The translations under genes and the position numbers were made by a program. A stretch of 32,750 bases of DNA from DATLYB01 sp964502525 (GTDB lineage Bacteria > Bacteroidota > Bacteroidia > Chitinophagales > CAIOSU01): contig CAZCXH010000041.1 of NCBI GenBank assembly GCA_964502525.1, positions 1-32,750 of the forward strand, given 5' to 3'. Numbering within the stretch: the stretch's first letter is position 1; each line of letters begins with the position of its first letter. The notes beneath the pieces were generated by a model that did not search any database, had not been told where the DNA came from, and was given only the letters and a program-made list of their open reading frames with translations. Shown here piece after piece: positions 23,141-30,768 of this stretch.

Positions 23141-23178
23141 GCTGTTTAAAATCAGAAATAGAACGCAGATGACGCTGA
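23141..23178. repeat. GCTGTTTAAAAT...GAACGCAGATGACGC repeat
   Basis: This is the left-arm form of the family defined at 28314-28466. It lies in the 146-bp spacer between the hutI start and the end of the upstream SprB-like gene. A weak partner (AATCTGCGAT) occurs at 23202-23211. Confidence 0.65.
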
Positions 23179-23211
23179 CAAATATGATTTACCCGGATTA
23201 ATAATCTGCGA

Positions 23212-26200
23212 TTATCTTAACAACGTCACGCTTCCCTTTATGCGCCTCGATTCGAGATTGAAAAAATCCACATCCAGATAATAGGCAAAAACATCCGGCT
23301 CAAGCAGCTTGCCTTTGAAACTGCCGTCCCATCCTCCGCTGAGGCTGTGCGTTTCGAAAATCAGCGCGCCCCATCGGTTGAAAATCCTGAATGAAAGGTT
23401 TTTCACGCCTTCATGATATACAAGAAGGATGTCATTGATGCCATCGGTATTCGGTGAAAAGGCGTTCGGAACAACTGCGTAAAAATCCGCATCTATAACA
23501 GTGATCAAAACAGAACTCGTGTCAGAACAGCCATTATTGTCGGTGTATCTCAAAAAATATCTTATCGTGGAATCAGGCGAGGCTGCCGGATTTTGACATT
23601 TGACGCAACTTAAGGCAACATCCGGTGTCCACTCAAAACCGGAAGTATTTACAACCCCGCTCACTGCCGGTGAAAGCGCGGCACTTTCGAAGTTGAAGAT
23701 GGTGGAATCAAGCCCCGCATCAACAGTCGGGATTGAGTTCACCGTCACGCTTGCTGTGCTTGAATCGTAGCACCCATCGGCATCATAAACGGTAACAGAA
23801 TAATCTCCCGGCTGCCTGACAACAATTGAACCAATCGAATCTCCGGTTGACCACACATATTGAGCGAAGCTGCCTGCGCCTAAAGCAACACTGTCACCGA
23901 TGCAAAAATCAAACGGTCCACCAAGGTCAACAATAACCTCAGCGGGTTCGGTGATGGTTACCGAATCCTTGCGCTGGCAATTAAGCTGATCCGTTACGGT
24001 TACATAGTATTTGCCGGGGGCGAGGTTGATGATGGTTTTGCCTGTCGAGTTGTTTGACCACTGAATGTTCAGCGGAGGATTTCCACCCGAAGTATCCACC
24101 TGCGCCATGCCATCATTATCACCGAAGCATGTAATCGGATTTGATTGCGTGGAAATGACGATCGTGTTGTTTGCTTCAACGATGGCAATCGTGTCAACAT
24201 CCGTACAGCCGTTTGCGTCCTTCGCGGCAGGATAATAGGTTCCGGGTGAAAGGTTGGTGAATTGGTTGGCGCCCGCAAAACTGATGGCGTTAATGCTGTA
24301 TTGAAATGGCGCAGTTCCGGAAACGGGATCAACCGTGATGGTTATTGCGCCATCAGCCGCATTGCAGGCCGCATCAACTTTTGTCGCTGACGACTGAAGA
24401 TTGCAGCATACCGGACCAATGGTCAGCGTATCGGATCCAAACGCCTGGCATCCGAGCGTGTCGCTGACGGACACGGAATAAGTGCCGGGCGCAAGCCCTG
24501 TAATTGTTGCGGTGGTGTCATTGTTGCTCCACAGAATGGACAGCGCGCCATTTCCACCGGATGCAAAAACTGTCGCAGCGCCATCGTTATCGCCCGCGCA
24601 GGGTTCAACGGTTACAACGATGCTGTCAATGACTGGCGCGTTCGCATTCGAGTTGGAAAGGTTTACTGAAATCGTGCTGCTGCAATTCTGGCCAATGTCA
24701 TTGACGGTTACTGAGTAAACTCCTGCTGAAAGATTTGCAATGTCTTTTGTAATGGCGCTGTTGCTCCAACTGAAAGAATAATTGCCTGAACCGGCAACCG
24801 TCAGCGTTATCGCGCCATTGCTTTGCCCGCAGTTGGGCTGCACCACGGAATTTGAAACCTGCAGCGTGCAGCAGAAAAGTCCGGGATTAATGATGAACGC
24901 ATTCACATCGAAACATCCGCTGGCATCGGTAACAGTCACGGAATGCGCGCCAGGCGGAACATTGGAAATGGATTGGCCGGTTTGCGATGTGCTCCATGAA
25001 TAACTCAGGCTGCCGGTACCTCCCGCAGCGCTGGCGCTGGCGGTTCCATCGTTGTAGCCGTTGCATGACTCATGCGTCACCGTGACGTCAATAATTTGAG
25101 GACCAACCGGACCGGTGATGATGAAAGAAGTGTCACGCTGGCAATTTTGCATCGTGTCGGTTACGGTTACCGAATAGGTTCCGGCTGAAAGTGCAGTGCG
25201 ATTTTGTGTTGAAGCGTTGTCATCCCATGCAAACAAGTAACCACCCGAGCCAGAATTAACCGTGATGCTGATGCTCCCATTCGGAGTTACGCATGAGGTT
25301 GCATTCACCGATGTGCCGGTGAATGAAAGATTGCAGCAGGTTTGCGTGACATTCACCGCAACTATATCGGACTCGATAACACATCCTGCAGTGTCTTGAG
25401 CAGTGAGCGTGTAATTCTGAGATGAAGGCGGACAAACGGTTGGAGTCAGTGTATTGGAGTTGGTCATGTTGGCGGTGGGACTCCATGAAAAATCAGCCGG
25501 GTAATTTATTTCAATATCATTAAATGTGATGGACCATCCCTTGATGATGGCTTGTCCGAAGATGCTTGAAATCCTGAGCTTCCAGATGCCGTTTGCCGTG
25601 CATCCGTTCATATTTCCAAGCGATTGGCCGGGATTGAAATTTCCCGTATATGGCTCGCCCGATGAAGTAATGGCAGCGCCTCCCGATGGCACAAAACATG
25701 TTCCGGCAAGGTCATTGCTCGTGGTATCCAGCGAGCTTGCAGGAATAAGCGTTACCACATTGCCGTCAGGGCAAAGCAACTCGAATGAGAACTGGCTCAA
25801 ATTATAATCAAGAATAATTGGAGGAATCAGCGGAGGCAATCCCGGGAAGATTACCTGATCATACGCTGAGGCGGAATCAATGCAGACCTGAACAATGCCA
25901 TTGGCTCCCGTTATATTAGTCATGTTCAGCCTGGTAACATTGATGTTTACTTCGCCCGGAACCAAGCCTCCGAATGCTGAAGTAATCGTATCCGGCTCAG
26001 TGGTGACATAAGTTTTCGGCCCGCCCGGGCTTCTGATCACTTTAGCCGTTCCATTCAGCGTTGCGCATTCACCCGCGCAAAGGGTTGTATCATTTCCCGC
26101 ATCAACAATCACTATCGGGCTTTCCACCACCACCCTTACCGTGTCCCTGCACGTATGGGTATTATTCGTCATCACCAGGGGGTAATCGGTAGTTGCGCGG

Positions 26201-26925
26201 GGGCAAACCGGTGTGGGATTAACCCCTCCGGGCGCAGGAATGCTATAGCCGTCATGAATCCAGGTGATGACATAGCTCGGATCATTATAATAGATCACCA
26301 CGTTGTCAATTCCCCAATGATCGTAGTCAGCGCCCGAATCATTATCCTGGAACCAGCGGATGGAAACGTTAGCGGTGATTGCGGCAGGAGGCAGTTGAAA
26401 ACACCAGTTGTTCCAATTAATATATTGAGGATCATATCCACCGTTCGGATCAAAATAATGAATGTTGATCCACGGACCGCTGCCAATCCTGTACTGAAGA
26501 TACACGCCCTCGTCAGGCTCATCGGGACCTTCGCACGGGGCAGTCATGCCCTGCGTGGAGAAGAGCATGTCGAAGCAAATAGAAACTCCGCTTGTGGCAG
26601 TCGAAAAATTATAAGCAATGGTTTCCAGCGAACGGGGAACAGCAGAAGTGTTGCCCATCCAGATGTGGGTGGTTCCGTCAACCCCCGATGGGCTGCAGGG
26701 ATTGTCAAAGCGCCCCTGCTGCGTGAAATACCATCCGGTTGGAGCGCCTGAATTGAAATTTTCCTGGAAAACGATCTGCCCCTGCCCGCGTCCGTTAGCT
26801 GACAACTCTGCGCAATCACCGCAGACAATAATATCGGGCAATGCGGAGCCGGTGACAACGCATTGCGGCAAAACAGGCTTGCCCAGCAGGATTGACAATG
26901 CAAAGACCGGCAGGAACTTTTTCAT
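23212..26925 (-). CDS. Large multi-SprB-repeat surface protein with P-domain and gliding-motility C-terminal domain (T9SS type B)
   Basis: A 1237-residue predicted secreted adhesin-like protein. It has a signal peptide (MKKFLPVFALSILLGKPVLPQ), a reelin-like or jelly-roll N-terminal domain (about 50-230), and a proprotein-convertase P-like domain (about 300-475, including NMNGCTANGIWKLRISSIFG). Six SprB-like repeats follow (about 530-1000), each closing with a variant of LSAGTYSVTVTD. Next come two Ig/PKD-like modules and the type B sorting domain (VVPNAFSPNTDGINDILLV through FRIFNRWG to the end). SprB-type proteins are moved along the surface during gliding in flavobacteria, but the repeat is also widespread in non-motile strains. 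A Cys-Cys pair begins repeats 1, 3 and 5, so the repeats are organised as three two-repeat blocks. No catalytic motif is visible. Confidence 0.93.
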   Translation of the reverse strand: MKKFLPVFALSILLGKPVLPQCVVTGSALPDIIVCGDCAELSANGRGQGQIVFQENFNSGAPTGWYFTQQGRFDNPCSPSGVDGTTHIWMGNTSAVPRSLETIAYNFSTATSGVSICFDMLFSTQGMTAPCEGPDEPDEGVYLQYRIGSGPWINIHYFDPNGGYDPQYINWNNWCFQLPPAAITANVSIRWFQDNDSGADYDHWGIDNVVIYYNDPSYVITWIHDGYSIPAPGGVNPTPVCPRATTDYPLVMTNNTHTCRDTVRVVVESPIVIVDAGNDTTLCAGECATLNGTAKVIRSPGGPKTYVTTEPDTITSAFGGLVPGEVNINVTRLNMTNITGANGIVQVCIDSASAYDQVIFPGLPPLIPPIILDYNLSQFSFELLCPDGNVVTLIPASSLDTTSNDLAGTCFVPSGGAAITSSGEPYTGNFNPGQSLGNMNGCTANGIWKLRISSIFGQAIIKGWSITFNDIEINYPADFSWSPTANMTNSNTLTPTVCPPSSQNYTLTAQDTAGCVIESDIVAVNVTQTCCNLSFTGTSVNATSCVTPNGSISITVNSGSGGYLFAWDDNASTQNRTALSAGTYSVTVTDTMQNCQRDTSFIITGPVGPQIIDVTVTHESCNGYNDGTASASAAGGTGSLSYSWSTSQTGQSISNVPPGAHSVTVTDASGCFDVNAFIINPGLFCCTLQVSNSVVQPNCGQSNGAITLTVAGSGNYSFSWSNSAITKDIANLSAGVYSVTVNDIGQNCSSTISVNLSNSNANAPVIDSIVVTVEPCAGDNDGAATVFASGGNGALSILWSNNDTTATITGLAPGTYSVSVSDTLGCQAFGSDTLTIGPVCCNLQSSATKVDAACNAADGAITITVDPVSGTAPFQYSINAISFAGANQFTNLSPGTYYPAAKDANGCTDVDTIAIVEANNTIVISTQSNPITCFGDNDGMAQVDTSGGNPPLNIQWSNNSTGKTIINLAPGKYYVTVTDQLNCQRKDSVTITEPAEVIVDLGGPFDFCIGDSVALGAGSFAQYVWSTGDSIGSIVVRQPGDYSVTVYDADGCYDSSTASVTVNSIPTVDAGLDSTIFNFESAALSPAVSGVVNTSGFEWTPDVALSCVKCQNPAASPDSTIRYFLRYTDNNGCSDTSSVLITVIDADFYAVVPNAFSPNTDGINDILLVYHEGVKNLSFRIFNRWGALIFETHSLSGGWDGSFKGKLLEPDVFAYYLDVDFFNLESRRIKGSVTLLR

Positions 26926-27024
26926 TGGTTTACATTTACAAAAGCGGACGTAAAGCTAAAGAATTTAGCCAGGATAAGATGCTGATTTACGTCCGTTCAA
27001 TCGAAACCTTTCAGGGTTTTGCAC

Positions 27025-27057
27025 AGACCTGACAGGTTTCAGAAACCTGTAAGGTTT
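27025..27057. repeat. AAACCTGACAGGTTT-type hairpin downstream of the HmuY-like lipoprotein gene
   Basis: AGACCTGACAGGTTT (27025-27039) and AAACCTGTAAGGTTT (27043-27057) pair with two mismatches or wobbles around a 3-base loop, 5 nt beyond the stop codon. A related GAAACCTTTCAGGGTTT lies further along. The position suggests the 3' end of the heme operon transcript. Confidence 0.75.
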
Positions 27058-27062
27058 GACCG

Positions 27063-28307
27063 TTACAACCTCTGAAACTCAAACTTCGGATACCCTTTCT
27101 CCCCGGTTGTGCTGTAGAAGTCAATGAACTGAAGCTTGTACAAATATCCTTCTGTATCGCGGATAATGTAAGCCCGGTTTGGCAGAACATCGTACGTTAC
27201 CGCTTCGAAGTTGAAGTATTTCCAGTCGTAGCCAATCACGTCAATATTTCCTTCCACGAAACCCAGGTTCATCGCTTCATTCAGCGTAATATCGGCAAAC
27301 GGCTTGTTGAAGTATTCCGCCACCGCAACACCATCGGGATTTTGAAGAACTCCCGTCACCAGGTAAGGGATGAGCGTGTCGGGCTGCTGGATGTTGTCAG
27401 GAGTTTCGCTGAAGATGTGAGTGTAAACGGTGAACTCGATATCCCATGCGTCTTTTGCAGGCTCAATCGTTTTTATCTCTCCACCATTATCGAAAGAGAA
27501 GTAAACCCGGCTGAAATCATTGTCCTTGCTGATTTCCATAATATGCTCGTCCGTGCCGTCAAGGTTGGCGAATTTGATGGTGTATGTATCATTGAGCAGC
27601 GAGCCTAAAACCAATTTCTTTATTCCAATATCGCTGCCGGCAGCATCCTTCCCGCGGTGGATGAGATAAACATGACGATGGGAAATCACGTTCCTGTCGG
27701 CATAATTGCCCCACTCCCCTATTGCGGTGGAGTCGGAATTGCCGGAAGCAACATCCCACGTCCAGAGCAAACTGTCAGCGCTTGTTACCAGCGTAAAATC
27801 CGTTTGGAATGTGTTCGATGCGAACATGAGCTTCGATGAGTTCAGAAAGATGTGGTAGTCATCCGTGCCGCATTCAAACGCAAGGTCCCAATCGGTTTTG
27901 TTATTGGAGCTTACAACGCTATTCGTTCCAAGGTCGAAAAAAAACTGCTTGCTGTAATCTTTACCCATCGGGATTTGAGCCGTTTCAACATTGCCCTGCA
28001 TGTTTGGAGGAGTTACCGGTTCTTCCTCCTTGAGGCAAGCGCTGAAAAAAAGGAGCATGAAAGCAACTAAGGCAACAGTCTCCGGTTTACGATTTACGGT
28101 TTCCGGTTTACGGTTTACGGTTTCCGGTTGAAACCAAAACCAATTGTTCCGCACAAAGTGATCCGCAAAATGACGGATTCCGTAACTCCGTTCGGAACGG
28201 AATCCGTCCTTCAGCGGATAAACCGTTCGCCACCGCGAATCCGTCCTTTGGCGGATAAACCGTAAACTGTAAACTAATTTTCTAACATCTAACATCTCAC
28301 GTCTCAT
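27063..28307 (-). CDS. HmuY-like lipoprotein, putative heme-binding; start uncertain
   Basis: HmuY-family proteins are outer-surface hemophores that hand heme to a TonB-dependent receptor. The mature part shows the family pattern: KQFFFDLGTNSVVSSNNKTDWDLAFE, a second WDIEFTVYTHIF segment, IGYDWKYFNFEAVTYDV, and the closing YLYKLQFIDFYSTTGEKGYPKFEF. A lipoprotein signal VALVAFMLLFFSAC (cysteine codon near 28036) implies membrane anchoring. The 28307 ATG would place about 90 unlikely residues before it, encoded by repeats including three copies of NRKPETV. The actual start lies somewhere between 28307 and about 28075; a GTG at 28154 is one option. The gene is third in the locus, 163 bp after the receptor gene. 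The ligand is inferred from family and context. Confidence 0.85.
   Translation of the reverse strand: MRREMLDVRKLVYSLRFIRQRTDSRWRTVYPLKDGFRSERSYGIRHFADHFVRNNWFWFQPETVNRKPETVNRKPETVALVAFMLLFFSACLKEEEPVTPPNMQGNVETAQIPMGKDYSKQFFFDLGTNSVVSSNNKTDWDLAFECGTDDYHIFLNSSKLMFASNTFQTDFTLVTSADSLLWTWDVASGNSDSTAIGEWGNYADRNVISHRHVYLIHRGKDAAGSDIGIKKLVLGSLLNDTYTIKFANLDGTDEHIMEISKDNDFSRVYFSFDNGGEIKTIEPAKDAWDIEFTVYTHIFSETPDNIQQPDTLIPYLVTGVLQNPDGVAVAEYFNKPFADITLNEAMNLGFVEGNIDVIGYDWKYFNFEAVTYDVLPNRAYIIRDTEGYLYKLQFIDFYSTTGEKGYPKFEFQRL
28086..28127. repeat. 21-bp direct repeat of GTTTACGG type
   Basis: Two adjacent 21-bp units (28086-28106 and 28107-28127, each starting TTTACG and ending TTTCCGG) differ at one position and are followed by a partial unit. 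Related CGGTTTAC sequence is at 2480-2511. On the minus strand they encode NRKPETV repeats just before the lipoprotein signal core. Confidence 0.75.
28199..28257. repeat. Paired GAATCCGTCCTTTGGCGGATA repeats
   Basis: Two near-identical 20-21-bp copies (28199-28219 and 28237-28257) lie in tandem, and a third is at 10540. Just left of the first, ACGGATTCCGTAACTCC and GGAACGGAATCCGT form a palindrome (about 28172-28206). Confidence 0.6.
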
Positions 28308-28313
28308 ATCTAA

Positions 28314-28466
28314 GAGGCTGTTTAATTTTAAATTAAATTCATAATAACAGAATGATAATAGAACGCTGATGACGCGGATTATGCAGATAATCGCTGATTG
28401 TTTTATCTGTGGCCATCCTATTTTTCTGCGTCATCTGCGTTCTATTTTTAATTTTAAACAGTCTCT
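28314..28466. mobile_element. Complete MITE-like element with GAGACTGTTTAAAATTA ends
   Basis: The left end GAGGCTGTTTAATTTTAAAT (from 28314) through GAACGCTGATGACGC (28361-28375), and the right end CTGCGTCATCTGCGTTCTAT (from 28427) to TTTTAAACAGTCTCT (28452-28466), are long inverted repeats around about 50 bp. Single-arm copies occur at 17034, 20933 and 23141. No open frame of note is present. It fills almost the whole gap between the receptor stop and the lipoprotein leader. Confidence 0.75.
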
Positions 28467-28470
28467 AACG

Positions 28471-30768
28471 TCATTTCTTTTCAAACGTAAATTTCAGCGA
28501 AGCAAAAAACGATCTGCCCCAGGCTATGCTTGTGAAGTCGCCCGGTCCGCTGTGGATGCCTCCCCCGCCCGTGCTGCCGACATTGTTCACATCCAAAATA
28601 TTTTTCACTCCGGCCGTCAGGCTGATCCGCTTGCCCCAAAACTGGCGATTGAGCGACACGTCCAAAATATTATAGGAATCCAATTCCTTTCCGGCAATGC
28701 CGCTGTCTTCATCAAAAATGAAAAATGTTTGCTTCCCGTTGAACTTATTGAAAACAGATACCGTGATCAATGCTTTTGGGATGAGGTAGCCTGCCTGTGC
28801 TGACACTTCCGGGCTGTAATAAAAACTTCCGCTCTCGTCCTGCTTCTGGCTTGAGTATCCCGCGTTCACAAGAAAGTTAAAATCATCATAGCTGTATTTT
28901 AAGCCGAGAAATGATCCCATGGTCATCATGTTTTCAACGTTGACGTAGGTATATTCCCAGATCCCTAGTTCCGCCAGCGCAATGAGGTTGTTGACGTCAT
29001 TGAAGTAAAACGAGGGAGCGATACCCAACTTATGCTTGTTCATCTTATGGTCATAGCCAAGGCTGAAACTCACGTTGTGCGAATTTTCCGCTTCAAGGTT
29101 GGGATTGCCGTGAATGTCGTGGTTGAGGTCAACGAAATCGAGGTACAGCTCTTTAAGCGAAGGCGCTCTGAACCCGCGCGCATAGGAGGTTCTGATGGTT
29201 AACTCCTTCGTTGGCGACCACTTGAGATTGAACGATGGCGTGACAGGCGCCATGTAATCGGTGTTGTATGACCAGCGGATACCCGCCTGCAAAGCAAGCT
29301 CTTCCACCGGCTTGAAGTTGAAGCTCGAAAAAATCGCGTAGTCTCCGATCATCTGGCTGCCCGCTTCCATTTTGCCGCCTTCGCCATAATCAATATTAAT
29401 GTCATATCCTATCTGGTAATTGAAAATTTTCTCCGGCTTGTTGCGGCTTACGAACCCCCGGACGAGATATGAGCTGAACCTGGTGGTGTCCTGGTCACCG
29501 GGATTGGCGGTCATGGTGTTTTCAAGCGTCACCAGGTCTTTGTAGTAGGAGTTTCTGATTCGCGAATAATATGAATAAGCAAACACCTGGTCGAGATAGT
29601 GGTTCTCGAGGATTTCCCCGTCAAGGGATGCGGCTCCGCTGTATCGCTGCGAGTAGTAGTAGTCATCAAAAGCCGAGATGTCGTATGGCGGACGGGGCTT
29701 GCCCCTGTCGGTAATTTTTTCATAGAAGGCATTGCCCGTAAGGCTAAGATTAAGCCGCCTGAGGCTGTAACCGTATTGGAGCATCCCGAAATATTGCTCT
29801 TTCGGCTTCCACTCCTTGAAGCGCATGGTATCCACTTCAGAATATCCGTCAAAAAAATTTCTGCCTCCCGACAAGTCGAATGAATGTTTTTTCTTCCCGA
29901 AACCGAATCCCGCATCGGCATTGTAAACACCAACGCTTTCGTAGTATCCATTGAGACGGGCGCTCCATCCGTCATTCCTGCTGTGATCGGTAATGATGTT
30001 CACCACACCGCCCAGGGCATTGGTGCCGTATTGAACCGAGACAGGACCTTCTATGATTTCAATCCGCTTAGCGTTATTCAAATTCAACTGGCTGATATCA
30101 ATGTTGCCGTTTTCCCTGCCGATGACGGGGATGCCATCCATCATTATTTTGATCTGCTGTCCTCCCAGCCCCTGCATGGTCATCACGCTTCCGAGGATGT
30201 TGTCCTGCGAGATCCTGATGTTCGATTCCTGCGCGAGCGCCTGGCTGAGATTGGCGGCTCCCCTCTTTTCAATCGCATCTTTTTTAATCACCTCCACCGG
30301 ATACACGGAATGAGCAAGATCGCCCGGAGTGTATTGAGCCGTAACCACCACCTCTTCGATAGGAATGTTGAAAGGATGGATATAAATAGTTTTTGATTCA
30401 TTAGCCAGCAGCGTGTCGGTGGCATCCTTGAAACCGAGCAGGAAGATTTTCACAACCGCTTCATCCGCAAATGGCGCTTCAGCCTTTCCATCCGCTCCGG
30501 TGAATACCGCAGCTTTTTGTTTTTTTTCCCCTCTTTCAATTATTTCCTGGAAAATCACATACGCATCTGAAACCGGAAGGCTGTCCCTGACGCTCAGAAC
30601 GGTGAGCGTGCGGGATTGTGAGCATGCAGAGCTAAGTCCGAAGAAGCAGTGAACTGCAATCAATCCAACCAATACAATTGCCGCAGATCCAAACCTGACA
30701 GGTCTTAAAGACCTGTCAGGTTTCCGGTTAATTCCTGACAAACTTGCAAGTGATCCTGTTGTTTCCAT
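28471..30768 (-). CDS. TonB-dependent outer-membrane receptor, HmuR-like heme type
   Basis: An outer-membrane beta-barrel that imports ligand using TonB energy. The 765 residues comprise a signal sequence (hydrophobic core AAIVLVGLIAVHCFFGLSS), a carboxypeptidase-regulatory-like domain (about 50-135), a TonB box-like IEEVVVTAQ, a plug (about 150-260, with VMTMQGLGGQQIKIMMDGIPV and GPVSVQYGTNALGGVVNII) and a 22-strand-type barrel ending in SLKFTFEKK. FRAP (533-536) and NPNL (555-558) boxes flank two histidines (H550 and H553). This arrangement is typical of heme receptors such as HmuR and HemR. The frame overlaps the upstream HmuY-like gene by 41 bp. If the ATG at 30768 is used, the first ~25 residues include sequence from an inserted hairpin repeat; a downstream TTG is possible. 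Flanking HmuY-like genes support a heme role. Confidence 0.93.
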   Translation of the reverse strand: METTGSLASLSGINRKPDRSLRPVRFGSAAIVLVGLIAVHCFFGLSSACSQSRTLTVLSVRDSLPVSDAYVIFQEIIERGEKKQKAAVFTGADGKAEAPFADEAVVKIFLLGFKDATDTLLANESKTIYIHPFNIPIEEVVVTAQYTPGDLAHSVYPVEVIKKDAIEKRGAANLSQALAQESNIRISQDNILGSVMTMQGLGGQQIKIMMDGIPVIGRENGNIDISQLNLNNAKRIEIIEGPVSVQYGTNALGGVVNIITDHSRNDGWSARLNGYYESVGVYNADAGFGFGKKKHSFDLSGGRNFFDGYSEVDTMRFKEWKPKEQYFGMLQYGYSLRRLNLSLTGNAFYEKITDRGKPRPPYDISAFDDYYYSQRYSGAASLDGEILENHYLDQVFAYSYYSRIRNSYYKDLVTLENTMTANPGDQDTTRFSSYLVRGFVSRNKPEKIFNYQIGYDINIDYGEGGKMEAGSQMIGDYAIFSSFNFKPVEELALQAGIRWSYNTDYMAPVTPSFNLKWSPTKELTIRTSYARGFRAPSLKELYLDFVDLNHDIHGNPNLEAENSHNVSFSLGYDHKMNKHKLGIAPSFYFNDVNNLIALAELGIWEYTYVNVENMMTMGSFLGLKYSYDDFNFLVNAGYSSQKQDESGSFYYSPEVSAQAGYLIPKALITVSVFNKFNGKQTFFIFDEDSGIAGKELDSYNILDVSLNRQFWGKRISLTAGVKNILDVNNVGSTGGGGIHSGPGDFTSIAWGRSFFASLKFTFEKK
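30691..30723. repeat. AAACCTGACAGGTCT hairpin at the HmuY-like/receptor gene junction
   Basis: AAACCTGACAGGTCT (30691-30705) and AGACCTGTCAGGTTT (30709-30723) form a perfect 15-bp stem with a TAA loop, 4 nt past the stop of the upstream HmuY-like gene. It lies inside the 5' end of the receptor frame, where it would encode RKPDRSLRPVR. As an intercistronic hairpin it could stabilise the upstream message or reduce read-through into the receptor gene. Confidence 0.8.

Noticed and set aside
28369..28803. A 144-residue plus-strand frame starting in the inverted-repeat element
   Set aside because: It mostly overlaps the C-terminal coding part of the receptor on the other strand and starts within a repeat.
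30728..30768. Possible frameshift between the HmuY-like gene and the receptor gene
   Set aside because: Both reading frames are complete with proper ends, so a 41-bp overlap or a later start of the receptor gene explains the layout.
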